DNA from: Methanosarcinaceae archaeon
GTDB taxonomy: Archaea > Halobacteriota > Methanosarcinia > Methanosarcinales > Methanosarcinaceae
NCBI GenBank assembly: GCA_016932675.1
Contig: JAFGCK010000141.1
Coordinates: 1 to 45,129, forward strand
DNA: 45,129 nucleotides
Direction: 5' to 3'
Below, in pieces: positions 24,980-34,132 of this stretch (position 1 is its first letter; every line of letters begins with the position of its first letter). The translations under genes and the position numbers were made by a program. The notes beneath the pieces were generated by a model. That model did no database searches and was not told the origin of the DNA. It worked only from the letters and a program-made list of their open reading frames with translations.

Positions 24980-26494
24980 ATGAATGAAGTTGATGTACTT
25001 ACATTTTTCATAGAAGAAGGTTACCAGATAAGTCCTGAAGCAGTGGAAATCATATGTTCCCATCCTTCCCCGGAGAAGCTGATACGCCATGTACTTGAAA
25101 GGATCGATGCGTCTGTACTTGTGGTCGGTGCCGAACATATAGATCATGAACCCTTCGGCGATAATGGCAACGCACCTGCTGATACGCTCATAATCCAGGC
25201 TGCCATGCCTTTATTTCAGGTTTTGTTACACAATGATCGTTCATTATCTGACAATCCGGTATCTGTAATTTCGGACATCTCTGATAATTCCACCTGTGTG
25301 GGTGAATACATGGAATTTGTCCAGTTCTTCAGGAACCGGTATAGCAGGTTAAGTGAGATCATACGCCCAAGGATCAATGCAAGGCCTATCGAGAGCCTCA
25401 GCAAGAACCGCTCTCCCGGCATGCGGGGAGGCAGGGATATGGGTGAAGTATCTATCATTGGAATGGTGTCCGATATCAAGAGCACCAGCAATGGCCACAA
25501 GATCCTGGAAGTAGATGACCCCACCGGTTCATTCTCGGTGCTCGTGCGTATGGCAGATAAGGAGCTCTATGAGCAGGCTATGCATCTGGTGCTTGATGAA
25601 GTGGTGGGTTTTTCCGGCAGCCTGACAAATGACGGAAAGCTGATGATAGCACAGAAGATAATCCTGCCCGACCTGCCCAACACCATGGCCAAAAAGAGTG
25701 GCAGCTACGGAAAAGCAGTTCTTACTTCCGATGTACATATAGGCAGTTCCACATTCATGGAGGAGCCGTGGGAGCGTTTTATAGATTTTCTCAGGGGGGA
25801 TACTGATAATGAGGCCCTTGCTGCTATCTCTGAAGAAGTTCGCTACCTTGTGGTTGCAGGCGACCTGGTCGACGGCGTGGGCATATATCCGGGGCAGGAG
25901 CATGAGCTCAGCATCCCGGATGTGTATGACCAGTACAGGAAGGCTGCTGAATATTTCAATGAGATACCAGAACACATAAGGGTCATCATTTCTCCTGGTA
26001 ACCATGATGCTGTACGCCAGGCTGAACCCCAGCCAAAATTGCCTGAGTGTATCAGGGCCGATTTCCCGTCCAATGTTACCTTTGTGGGCAATCCTGCTAT
26101 GGTGGATCTGGATGGTACGAAGATACTGATCTATCACGGGCGCTCCATCGATGATCTGGTTGCGGCAGTGCCAGGTGTGTCATACAGCGCACCTACCAGG
26201 GGTATGGTCGAGATGATGAAGTTCAGGCACCTGTCACCCATTTACGGGAGCCGTGTTTCCATTGCGCCTGAAAAGAACGACCCCTTTGTGCTCAACCAGG
26301 TGCCCGATATACTGCATTGCGGTCATGTACACACTCTGGGTGTGGAATGGTACAAGAACGTGCTGCTTATAAACTCAGGAACGTGGCAGGGCCAGACCGA
26401 GTTCCAGAAAAGGATGAATGTTGTACCGACACCATGTCAGGTACCTGTTGTTGACCTTGTAACTTATAAGACAAGCATTCTCAGGTTCGACTGA
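24980..26494 (+). CDS. polB: DNA polymerase II (family D) small subunit, DP1
   Basis: Small subunit of archaeal PolD; carries the 3'-5' proofreading exonuclease. 504 residues: an N-terminal helical domain (1-45), a variable low-complexity linker (60-145), an OB fold (about 155-230) and a calcineurin-like phosphoesterase (from 245). The metal-binding motifs are all intact: SDVHIG (250-255), GDLVDG (294-299), GNHD (340-343), YHGRS (385-389) and GHVH (448-451). The start is ATG 24980, with a likely TATA box (CTATTATAG, about 24934-24942) and no Shine-Dalgarno. It lies beside oriC/cdc6, as in many archaea; the large subunit DP2 is not in this window. Confidence 0.95.
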   Translation: MNEVDVLTFFIEEGYQISPEAVEIICSHPSPEKLIRHVLERIDASVLVVGAEHIDHEPFGDNGNAPADTLIIQAAMPLFQVLLHNDRSLSDNPVSVISDISDNSTCVGEYMEFVQFFRNRYSRLSEIIRPRINARPIESLSKNRSPGMRGGRDMGEVSIIGMVSDIKSTSNGHKILEVDDPTGSFSVLVRMADKELYEQAMHLVLDEVVGFSGSLTNDGKLMIAQKIILPDLPNTMAKKSGSYGKAVLTSDVHIGSSTFMEEPWERFIDFLRGDTDNEALAAISEEVRYLVVAGDLVDGVGIYPGQEHELSIPDVYDQYRKAAEYFNEIPEHIRVIISPGNHDAVRQAEPQPKLPECIRADFPSNVTFVGNPAMVDLDGTKILIYHGRSIDDLVAAVPGVSYSAPTRGMVEMMKFRHLSPIYGSRVSIAPEKNDPFVLNQVPDILHCGHVHTLGVEWYKNVLLINSGTWQGQTEFQKRMNVVPTPCQVPVVDLVTYKTSILRFD

Positions 26495-26702
26495 CAGGTT
26501 TTTCCATGAGTCCTAGGAGCGAGCAGCCTTAAGTTCAACGCTTGATTCTGGCGCTTTGTTCGAAAAATCAGAAAAATCAATTTGTTTGGAGATATCCAAA
26601 ATTCATTGAAGCAGTAAGTTATATATACAATATAGCATTTCAATAAATATCGAAACACTGTTTGGTGAAGTTTTCTAAACCAGGAATAAAGAAGAGATAT
26701 AT

Positions 26703-27527
26703 ATGGAGATAATTTTTATTACCGGCTTACTTGTTACAGGACTGGCTGTCGGGCTTGCCGCTGGTCTTCTGGGTGTAGGCGGATGCTTTATTATGGTTCC
26801 TGTCCAGTTTTGGGTTTTGACACACATGGGAGTAGATCCTACTATTGCAATACGTATTGCCTTTGGCACCAATCTTGCTGTGGTTCTCCCAACAGCGATC
26901 AGTGGGGCTTACGGGCACAATAAAAAAGGAGCTGTGCTCTGGAAACAGGCAGCGTATCTTGGAGCATCTGGATTCTGTGGTGCTATTGCAGGAGCTTATG
27001 TTGCCAGCAATCTCCCTGGAGATGTGCTCAAAACAGCATTTGGTCTTGTAATACTTCTGGGTGCTGTAAGGATGCTGACTGCCAAACCACCACACATCGA
27101 CGAAGAGATAAGCGAATCTCCTGTATTATATGCAGCTGCGGGGATTTTCCTTGGACTTGTATCCGGAATAATAGGTATTGGTGGAGGAGTTGTAATGGTT
27201 CCTGTTATGGTAATGGGACTGAAATTCCGAATGCATCAGGCAGTGGGTACCTCCACGGCGGTAATGGCTCTCACTGCCATTGGCGGAATTCTTTCATATA
27301 TGTATAACGGCTGGAATGTTACAGGTCTGCCTGCTTATTCCCTGGGCTATGTGAATATGCTTCAGTTTGTACTTCTGGCAGGTACCAGCGTACCAATGGC
27401 ATATGTTGGTTCTAAAATCGCACACAGATTATCTCATAAGAACCTCAGGAATCTCTTCATTATAGTGATGCTGTACATGGGATTGAAGATGATTGGAGTT
27501 TATGGCTGGCTGGGGCTGCCTCTATAA
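26703..27527 (+). CDS. TauE/SafE family (sulfite exporter-like) permease
   Basis: A membrane permease of 274 residues with about eight helices in two similar halves. The family signature occurs in both: GLAAGLLGVGGCFIMVPVQF (about 18-37) and GLVSGIIGIGGGVVMVPVMV (about 152-171). In each half it is followed by the conserved A-x-G-T-[NS] stretch (IAFGTNLAVVLPT; AVGTSTAVMALTA). The family moves small anions, such as sulfite, sulfoacetate and organosulfur compounds; the substrate here is unknown. A TATA box (TTATATATAC, about 26620-26630) lies some 75 bp upstream. The 208-bp upstream gap shows nothing else. Confidence 0.88.
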   Translation: MEIIFITGLLVTGLAVGLAAGLLGVGGCFIMVPVQFWVLTHMGVDPTIAIRIAFGTNLAVVLPTAISGAYGHNKKGAVLWKQAAYLGASGFCGAIAGAYVASNLPGDVLKTAFGLVILLGAVRMLTAKPPHIDEEISESPVLYAAAGIFLGLVSGIIGIGGGVVMVPVMVMGLKFRMHQAVGTSTAVMALTAIGGILSYMYNGWNVTGLPAYSLGYVNMLQFVLLAGTSVPMAYVGSKIAHRLSHKNLRNLFIIVMLYMGLKMIGVYGWLGLPL

Positions 27528-27716
27528 TTTTCAATTGTGAATGTCCCATATCTGCCCGGGACAGATGGCAACATAATGCCTGAAATCTGTTGATTTATAT
27601 GGCCTGAGCATCCCGCCATAGGTTTCTAGTGCCTTCCCTGCTGCCGGCAGGATGATTCGCAGACATGTATCAAGTCACACATTGAACATCCATGGAATCT
27701 ATTATCTACTATGGTG

Positions 27717-27744
27717 CTATAGACAAAAGGCTATAGACAAAAGA
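27717..27744. repeat. Tandem 14-bp duplication before the M18 peptidase gene
   Basis: CTATAGACAAAAGG (27717-27730) is followed directly by CTATAGACAAAAGA (27731-27744). It sits in the 5' leader, 27 bp before the start codon. Confidence 0.6.
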
Positions 27745-27770
27745 AAAGATTTTAGCATCAGGTGGTTTAC

Positions 27771-29054
27771 ATGGATTATATCAGTGACTTTTTCGGATTC
27801 ATGAAAAAAGCGACAACAGCAGTCCAGACGGTGGATGCCATAAAAGAACGTCTGGATGCTGAGGGTTTTGTGGAATTGAGTATGGCAAAGCCCTGGGATT
27901 TGAATACATCAGGGAAATACTATCTGACACCCTACCCTTCCATGCTGGTGGGCTTTACCATGGGAAGTGACCAAGGTCTGACAGGAGGACTGAGGATCAT
28001 TGCTGCTCATACGGACAGTCCCGGATTCAGGATCAAACCCAGCCCCGAGCTGAACAGTGAGGGAATGCTTACACTGAATGTGGAGCGCTACGGCAGCCCT
28101 ATTCTGAATACGTGGTTCGACCGTCCCTTATCCATTGCCGGAAGGATAGCTGTAAGGTCCGATGAGGTGCTGAAGCCTGAAGTGATCCATCTGGATCTTC
28201 AGAGACCGATACTTATCATACCCAGTCTGGCAATCCACATGAACCGCGAGGCCAATAAAGGTGTAGAGATCAAGGTGCAAAAAGAAATGCAACCTCTTCT
28301 GACCGGGCTGATCGAAGGTGAGATCAGGGACAACTATCTTCTGGATCTGGTTGCAAGGGAAGCGGGGGTTGATCCCGGGGATATTCTGGACATGGACCTG
28401 AATGTCTATTGTTGTGAAGAAGGAATGCTGGTTGGCTCAAAAGGGGAATTCGTCTCCTGCCCGAGGATCGATGATCTGTCCATGGTATATGCTTCTGTGG
28501 AAGCTCTTGCAGGATCGAAGCATAAGGAAGGGATCAGCATTGTGGCATTCATGGACAATGAAGAGATCGGCTCCATGACCAGGCAGGGCGCAGACTCCAT
28601 ATTGCTGAGCAGCATTCTGGAAAGGATCCGTATGGGAACAGAACAGGGGTCCTCCTCACAGCTGATGGACTGCTTTGTGATCTCGGCTGATGGGGCCCAT
28701 GGATTCCATCCCAATTACAGTGAAAAGAGCGATATCACCAACAGGCCGGTAATGAACAAAGGAATGACCATTAAGATCAGTGGGAAGCGTTCCTATGCAT
28801 CGGAAGTGGAGACAATTGCAGCTTTCCAGCAACTGTGTGACATAGCAGGTGTGAAATACCAGAAATTCGTGAACCATTCGGACCAACCGGGAGGAACGAC
28901 CCTGGGCCCCCTGCTCAGCAAATACCTGCCCGTCCATGTGGTGGATGTGGGTGTTCCGATGCTGGCAATGCATTCTGCCAGGGAACTGATGGGCAAACAG
29001 GACTTCCTGGATTCCATTGAGGTGTTCAGGACATTTTTCCAGTTAGGGGGATGA
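27771..29054 (+). CDS. M18 family aminopeptidase (aspartyl aminopeptidase-like)
   Basis: Cytosolic two-metal aminopeptidase, 427 residues from ATG 27771. Metal and catalytic residues: HTDSPGFRIKP (first His ligand and Asp), CPRIDDLSM (bridging Asp), DNEEIGSM (catalytic and ligand Glu), ISADGAHGFHP (Asp) and MHSARELMG (last His ligand). The length and order match the M18 family, which trims N-terminal acidic and other residues. SD AGGTGG (27760-27765) lies five bases before ATG 27771; the GTG at 27762 overlaps that SD and is unlikely to be the start. The gene appears monocistronic. Confidence 0.93.
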   Translation: MDYISDFFGFMKKATTAVQTVDAIKERLDAEGFVELSMAKPWDLNTSGKYYLTPYPSMLVGFTMGSDQGLTGGLRIIAAHTDSPGFRIKPSPELNSEGMLTLNVERYGSPILNTWFDRPLSIAGRIAVRSDEVLKPEVIHLDLQRPILIIPSLAIHMNREANKGVEIKVQKEMQPLLTGLIEGEIRDNYLLDLVAREAGVDPGDILDMDLNVYCCEEGMLVGSKGEFVSCPRIDDLSMVYASVEALAGSKHKEGISIVAFMDNEEIGSMTRQGADSILLSSILERIRMGTEQGSSSQLMDCFVISADGAHGFHPNYSEKSDITNRPVMNKGMTIKISGKRSYASEVETIAAFQQLCDIAGVKYQKFVNHSDQPGGTTLGPLLSKYLPVHVVDVGVPMLAMHSARELMGKQDFLDSIEVFRTFFQLGG

Positions 29055-29108
29055 AACATATTATGATAAAGTTATATTCCTCATTACCTGCCCAGCACAT
29101 ACACATAC

Positions 29109-29119
29109 TTTATATATAC
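29109..29119 (+). promoter_or_regulatory. TATA box of taw1
   Basis: TTTATATATAC lies 22-32 nt before ATG 29141, placing the expected transcript start at the start codon (leaderless mRNA). Confidence 0.6.
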
Positions 29120-29140
29120 TGAAATTTTAACTAAACCAAA

Positions 29141-30079
29141 ATGTCCAGAAGAAAACAAAAGGTCCATGATATTACAGACTTCAAGAGCCTCCTGAAAAAA
29201 CAGGGCTACAGTCTTGCTGGCAGGCACTCGGCGGTGAAGACATGCCTGTGGCTTGGAAGGGCTATCAAGGGTGAAGGTGAGTGCTATAAGTCCGTCTTTT
29301 ATGGTATACAGTCACACCGCTGTCTCCAGATGACGCCTACGCTTATGTGTAATCAGAAATGCCTCCACTGCTGGAGACCTACGGAGATCGATGTACCCAT
29401 GCCCACGGGCTGGGACTCTCCAGTGGAAATAGTGGGGTCAAGCATCGATTGCCAGCGGAAGTTGATCTCCGGTTTCGGGGGTTCAGCTCCCAGGGAGCTC
29501 TGGATGGAGGGAAACGAACCACGCCATGCGGCCATATCCCTTTCAGGGGAGCCCACGCTTTTCCCGTATCTTCCGGAACTTGTCGAGGAGTTCAGAAAAC
29601 AGGGTTTCACAACCTTTGTGGTGAGCAATGGCACCGTTCCTGAGATGATGGAAAAGATAAACCCGTCACAGCTTTATATGAGTCTGGATGCACCGGACAG
29701 GCAAACCTATGAGAAGGTCTGCAACCCAAAGTCCCCGCAACTCTGGGGCAGGATAGACCGGTCCCTTGGAATATTGCGGGACAAGGATACAAGAACCGTC
29801 ATACGCATAACCCTCATCAAGGATCTGAACATGTTCGACCCGGAAGGCTATGCGGAGCTTATAAAAAAAGCAGAGCCTGACTATGTAGAGGTCAAGGCTT
29901 ACATGCACCTTGGTTTTTCCAGGATGAGGCTCCCGCGCGAGGCCATGCCTTCCCACGAGGAAGTGCTTGAATTCTCCAGGAAGGTCGCAGAGCACCTTGG
30001 CTACAAGGTCGCCGGCGATGTTGAGGTGAGTAGGGTGGTCCTGCTTTCCAGGGACGGCTCGGTATCACATCTTGTCTGA
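29141..30079 (+). CDS. taw1: 4-demethylwyosine synthase (radical SAM, Taw1/TYW1)
   Basis: Makes the tricyclic imidazopurine base of wyosine derivatives at G37 of tRNA-Phe from m1G37 and pyruvate. 312 residues. The radical-SAM cluster motif is CNQKCLHC (C70, C74, C77). Three upstream cysteines (C35, C48, C61), 13 apart as in characterised Taw1 enzymes, should hold the second 4Fe-4S cluster that binds pyruvate. Other family blocks are ISLSGEPTLFPYLPELVEEF, VSNGTVPEMM, LYMSLDAPDRQTYEKVCNP and EVKAYMHLGFSRMRLP. It looks leaderless. A Trm5/Taw2-type gene of the same modification route lies 3 kb downstream, beyond prf1 and argS. Confidence 0.95.
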   Translation: MSRRKQKVHDITDFKSLLKKQGYSLAGRHSAVKTCLWLGRAIKGEGECYKSVFYGIQSHRCLQMTPTLMCNQKCLHCWRPTEIDVPMPTGWDSPVEIVGSSIDCQRKLISGFGGSAPRELWMEGNEPRHAAISLSGEPTLFPYLPELVEEFRKQGFTTFVVSNGTVPEMMEKINPSQLYMSLDAPDRQTYEKVCNPKSPQLWGRIDRSLGILRDKDTRTVIRITLIKDLNMFDPEGYAELIKKAEPDYVEVKAYMHLGFSRMRLPREAMPSHEEVLEFSRKVAEHLGYKVAGDVEVSRVVLLSRDGSVSHLV

Positions 30080-30207
30080 ATGGCGTGTAAGTCCAGTGTA
30101 CAGTACCTGTCACAATCTATATTTATAGTCAGGTGTACATATGCACCACAATCGAATAGAACATATGGAATTATCATAGTTCACTTCAGCCGCGGAGTTT
30201 TTCCAAC

Positions 30208-31452
30208 ATGCCAGAACAATCTGCTCATTCTAAGTACGAATTCAAGAAACATTTAGAGGAACTGCGAACCAAGAAAGGCCGCGGTACCGAACTGATATCA
30301 CTTTATATCCCACCTACCAAACAGATATCCGATGTCACCTCCCAGCTCAGGTCAGAGCACGGCCAGGCATCCAACATAAAATCCAAGGTTACAAGGGACA
30401 ATGTCCAGGGTGCTCTGGAATCCTTATTATCAAGGCTCAGGTATGTGGAAGTTCCTGAGAATGGCATCGTCTTCTTTACAGGTGCAGTGGACATAGGAGC
30501 CAACAAGACAAGCATGGAGTCCATGATAGTCGACCCTCCACAGCCTATTGTGACCTACAGGTACCACTGCGATTCCTCATTCTACCTTGAGCCACTCGAG
30601 GAAATGCTAAGGGATGCCAAGACCTTTGGTCTGCTTGTGCTTGACAGGAGGGAAGCCACGGTAGGCCTGCTGGTAGGCAAGCACATCGAACCATACAGGC
30701 ACCTTACATCCGCAGTTCCTGGAAAACAGAGAAAGGGCGGCCAGAGTGCCCACAGGTTCCAGCAATTAAGGCTCATCGCCATCCACGACTTCTATAAACG
30801 TATCGGTGATGCTGCGAGCGAGGTGTTCCTGACAGTGGACCATAAGGATTTTGAGGGTATACTCCTCGGGGGCCCTTCACCGACCAAGGAAGAGTTCGAG
30901 GCCGGAGAATTCCTGCATCATGAACTGCAGAAGAAGATCCTCGGCCTGTTCGATATTGCATATACCGATGAGTATGGTCTTTCTGAGCTTGTCAACGCTG
31001 CCAGTGAGAGACTTGCGGACATTGACCTGATGGTCGAAAAAAAACTGATGCAGCGTTTCTTTGCTGAGCTTGTTTCCGATTCAGGAAAAGCAGCCTATGG
31101 TGAGGCCCAGGTAAGAGACAACCTGAACATAGGTGCCGTGGAAGTATTGTTGATATCCGAAGGTCTCAGGGCCGAGCGCCTGACGCTGCGATGTCCAACG
31201 GGCGATTATGAGGAAAAGGTAACCAGGAAATTCACACCCGGGGAACAAATGGAATCTGCAGGACAGTGCCCCAAATGCGGAAGCAACCTTGAGATAGTTG
31301 AAAGGATTGACATAGTGGATGAGCTGTCCGAACTTGCGGACCAGATGGCCACTGAGGTGGAATTCATCTCAACGGACTTCGATGAGGGTTCCCAGCTGTT
31401 CAATGCCTTTGGAGGAATAGTTGCGATACTGCGGTTCAGTACAGGTGTGTAA
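30208..31452 (+). CDS. prf1: Peptide chain release factor aRF1
   Basis: Recognises all stop codons and triggers peptidyl-tRNA hydrolysis with aIF/EF-like partners. 414 residues, standard length. Stop-codon reading motifs in domain 1: QASNIKS (53-59) and YHCDSSF (119-125, the YxCxxxF motif). The catalytic GGQ is at 177-179 (KGGQSAHRFQQLR). The C-terminal domain has the CPTGDYEEKV / QCPKCGSN zinc-ribbon cysteines. A TATA-like CTATATTTATAG lies at about 30116-30127, giving a leader of 50-60 nt. argS follows 20 bp after the stop, so the two are co-transcribed. Confidence 0.97.
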   Translation: MPEQSAHSKYEFKKHLEELRTKKGRGTELISLYIPPTKQISDVTSQLRSEHGQASNIKSKVTRDNVQGALESLLSRLRYVEVPENGIVFFTGAVDIGANKTSMESMIVDPPQPIVTYRYHCDSSFYLEPLEEMLRDAKTFGLLVLDRREATVGLLVGKHIEPYRHLTSAVPGKQRKGGQSAHRFQQLRLIAIHDFYKRIGDAASEVFLTVDHKDFEGILLGGPSPTKEEFEAGEFLHHELQKKILGLFDIAYTDEYGLSELVNAASERLADIDLMVEKKLMQRFFAELVSDSGKAAYGEAQVRDNLNIGAVEVLLISEGLRAERLTLRCPTGDYEEKVTRKFTPGEQMESAGQCPKCGSNLEIVERIDIVDELSELADQMATEVEFISTDFDEGSQLFNAFGGIVAILRFSTGV

Positions 31453-31472
31453 GCTCATTTTGAGGTGTTATC

Positions 31473-33176
31473 TTGTTCCTTGAATTCAAAAGACAGGTTA
31501 GTTCAGCTCTGACAGATGCCCTTGCATCAATGGGATTCCAGGTGGATGATCTGGGGCTTGAACCTTCCCAGCATGCAGATATTGCTTCAAAGGTCGCTTT
31601 CAGGCTTGCAGCGCAGGCAAAGCAGAATCCCGGAGAGCTTGCCGGACGGATAGCTGAGGCAATATTCCTGCCGGATGATTCCCTTATCGGCAAGGTCAGC
31701 GCGGTGGGTCCTTATATAAACATAGATGTAAGCAGGAGCTATATCGATGATACCGTTTTCATGATAAGGAAGGAGGAAGGCGGATTTGGCGGAGGCTTCT
31801 GCCAGGGAAGGATATTGCTGGAGCACACATCTGCAAACCCGAACGGGCCCCTTCACGTAGGCCATATCCGTAATTCCGTAATCGGCGACACTCTCAGGCG
31901 TGTTCTCAAGCGGGCGGGCTACGATGTCGAGACCCAGTACTATGTCAATGACATGGGGCGGCAGATAGCTATTGTTTCATGGGCCCTTTCACAGTTCGAA
32001 TTCGACACCACCAGAAAGCCTGACCATGCGATCGCTGATGTTTACATAAAGGCCAACGCAGAGCTGAGCGCACACCCTGAAAAGGTATCCGAGATCGACA
32101 GCCTTATGCAACAGGTGGAAAAAGGTGATGAGGCGACCATCAAGAGCTTTGATGAGGCTGTTGCTGTTGCGGTGAACGGTATCAGGGAAACCCTGTTGCG
32201 CATGAATGTAGATCACGACAGTTTTCCCCACGAGTCCGGCTTCGTCCGCTCTGGCGCTGTTTCCCGTATAGTCGAGGAAGTTAAGGCTACCGGCAGGACA
32301 AAGGTAGATGGTGGTGCCCTTGTTGTGGACCTCTCTGATTACGGTTTTGAGAAGTCGCTGGTGATCCAGCGTTCTGATGGCACGTCCCTCTATACTACGC
32401 GTGACCTTGCTTACCATGAATGGAAGGGCGAAAGGGCTGACAGGATGATAGATGTCCTGGGAGCGGACCACAAGCTGATATCCGGACAGCTCAAGGCAAC
32501 CCTGAATGCAATAGGCAAGCGTGAACCGGAGATCGTCATATTTGAGTTCGTTTCCCTTCCTGAAGGTTCCATGAGCACCCGCAGGGGCAAGTTCATCTCT
32601 GCTGATGAGCTGCTTGACAAGATAGAGGAACAGGCCTATGCTGAAGTGGATAAGCGCCGCCCTGAGATGCCCGGGGACTTCAAGAAAGATGTCGCAAGGA
32701 ATGTGGGCATTGGCGCCATAAGGTACGATATCCTAAAGGTCTCACCTGAAAAATCAACGGTTTTCGACTGGAAGGAAGCCCTTGACTTTGAGAAGCAGGG
32801 AGGGCCCTTTATCCAGTATTCACATGCACGTGCATGTAATATACTCAGGAAGGCGCAAGAGGATGGTCTCTGGGACCCTCCCAGGCCTGTGGACCCCTCG
32901 CTGCTTGTAGAGGATACGGAAGTGGACCTCATAAAGAAGATGGCATCCTTTGACAGCGTTATAGAGGCATCTGCAAGGGAATTAAAACCAAATTCAGTGG
33001 CCATATATGCAAGGGAGCTTGCAGAGTCCTTCAACCAGTTCTACAGGCTTGTGCCCGTCATAGGTGCAGAGGATGAAGAACTGAGGGCTGTCAGGCTTGC
33101 TCTGGTGGACTGTGCCAGGATAGTGCTTGCAAATGCACTCGATACACTTGGGATAGCTGCCCCTGAGTCCATGTAA
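31473..33176 (+). CDS. argS: Arginyl-tRNA synthetase
   Basis: Class I aminoacyl-tRNA synthetase charging tRNA-Arg, 567 residues. The N-terminal additional domain spans about 1-110. The HIGH motif is HVGH (128-131) in ANPNGPLHVGHIRNSVIGD. The KMSKS loop is the MSTRRGKFIS variant typical of ArgRS. The C-terminal DALR anticodon-binding domain ends the protein (LAESFNQFYRLVPV). The start is TTG 31473, supported by the strong SD GAGGTG at 31461-31466; no closer ATG makes sense. It follows prf1 in one operon. Translation runs almost into the convergent Trm5-like gene (11 bp apart). Confidence 0.96.
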   Translation: MFLEFKRQVSSALTDALASMGFQVDDLGLEPSQHADIASKVAFRLAAQAKQNPGELAGRIAEAIFLPDDSLIGKVSAVGPYINIDVSRSYIDDTVFMIRKEEGGFGGGFCQGRILLEHTSANPNGPLHVGHIRNSVIGDTLRRVLKRAGYDVETQYYVNDMGRQIAIVSWALSQFEFDTTRKPDHAIADVYIKANAELSAHPEKVSEIDSLMQQVEKGDEATIKSFDEAVAVAVNGIRETLLRMNVDHDSFPHESGFVRSGAVSRIVEEVKATGRTKVDGGALVVDLSDYGFEKSLVIQRSDGTSLYTTRDLAYHEWKGERADRMIDVLGADHKLISGQLKATLNAIGKREPEIVIFEFVSLPEGSMSTRRGKFISADELLDKIEEQAYAEVDKRRPEMPGDFKKDVARNVGIGAIRYDILKVSPEKSTVFDWKEALDFEKQGGPFIQYSHARACNILRKAQEDGLWDPPRPVDPSLLVEDTEVDLIKKMASFDSVIEASARELKPNSVAIYARELAESFNQFYRLVPVIGAEDEELRAVRLALVDCARIVLANALDTLGIAAPESM

Positions 33177-33184
33177 GCAGACCT

Positions 33185-33204
33185 ACTTTATTTTTCTTTT
33201 TTTA
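33185..33204 (+). terminator. U-rich terminator after argS
   Basis: TTTATTTTTCTTTTTTTATG begins nine bases after the argS stop. It overlaps the 3' end of the convergent gene (its Lys-rich tail, AAAAAAG codons, on the other strand). Confidence 0.55.
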
Positions 33205-33991
33205 TGAGGTCAAGTATCCATCTGCTTATCCCGGGCGCCACATTGCCACACCTTCGATAGAACTCAAGTTCAAATCCCATATCCTCACACCTGCCGACAA
33301 TTCCGGGAATGTCTTCTCTGGGTTTGAATGTATAGAAATGAACATGCCCTCCTTTCCTGACCTTTGAGGAAATGCTTCCAAGGAAATGGTCCATGCCATA
33401 GGGTGTGGGAACGATCGCCCTGTCAAAATCGGTTTTAAGCATGTTGGGTATGTCGTTGGCATCGGCATTGATAATGCTGACATTCTCTTTTATTTTGTTG
33501 AGCCTGCAATTCTCTTTAAGACACCTGCAGGCATCGGGGTTCATTTCTACTGCAAGCACCTTTGCTCCTGCAGATGCAGAGGGGATTGCAAAAGGGCCAA
33601 CGCCTGCAAATGGAATAAGTACCTCCTCTCCGGCCTTTACCTTCGAAGCTATCCTTTTTCTTTCAAATCCCAGCCTTGAATTGAAAAAGGATTTTTTAAG
33701 GTCTATTCTGTAGGCAAATCCGAACTCTGTGTGAATGGTCTCTGTGCTGTCACCTGCAATGATCTCAAAATCGGCAACCCTTCTGTCACCTTCAAGTTTT
33801 GAGATCTTGTTGAGCACGGCTTTTACATTCTGCATCCTTTTCATGATAGCCCGGGCTATTTCCTGTTTGTAGTTATTCATATTTTCAGGAACTGAAACTA
33901 TGGCAATATCTCCGATAATGTCAAATCGATCGGAGAGTCGTTCAAGTTCGTTCCCGGGGATCTTGCCCTTCAGTTCGTCTTTTAAGCTCAT
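33188..33991 (-). CDS. Trm5/Taw2-family tRNA methyltransferase (wyosine pathway)
   Basis: 267 residues with the Met10+/Trm5 layout: GDIAIVSVP near the start, ETIHTEFGFAYRIDLKKSFF, NSRLGFERKRIA (the S-x-R-L-x-x-E-R block), the SAM-binding IPFAGVGPFAIPSA and AVEMNPDACRCLKEN, and a C-terminal APGISRWILDL. The first D1 domain of long Trm5 forms is absent. The catalytic NLP or NPPY motif of methylating members is replaced by IVPTPYGMDHFL, which leaves open whether the product is m1G37 (Trm5b-like) or an aminocarboxypropyl wyosine intermediate (Taw2-like). Keeping the Trm5-type R-L-x-x-E-R block favours methyl transfer. Taw1 nearby supports the pathway. No Shine-Dalgarno before ATG 33991. Confidence 0.82.
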   Translation of the reverse strand: MSLKDELKGKIPGNELERLSDRFDIIGDIAIVSVPENMNNYKQEIARAIMKRMQNVKAVLNKISKLEGDRRVADFEIIAGDSTETIHTEFGFAYRIDLKKSFFNSRLGFERKRIASKVKAGEEVLIPFAGVGPFAIPSASAGAKVLAVEMNPDACRCLKENCRLNKIKENVSIINADANDIPNMLKTDFDRAIVPTPYGMDHFLGSISSKVRKGGHVHFYTFKPREDIPGIVGRCEDMGFELEFYRRCGNVAPGISRWILDLIKKEK

Positions 33992-34132
33992 TTTTTAGTC
34001 CGGGTCTCTGATCCATACTTCCAGGGGTTTTAAAGGCCTGGCGATAGACCGGTGTCAGCCCCTGAAGGTAAAATTAAAAAACATCGATCTGCATGTTGCA
34101 GGTTATGCACGTTCAGGAATGTACCTGTATTT

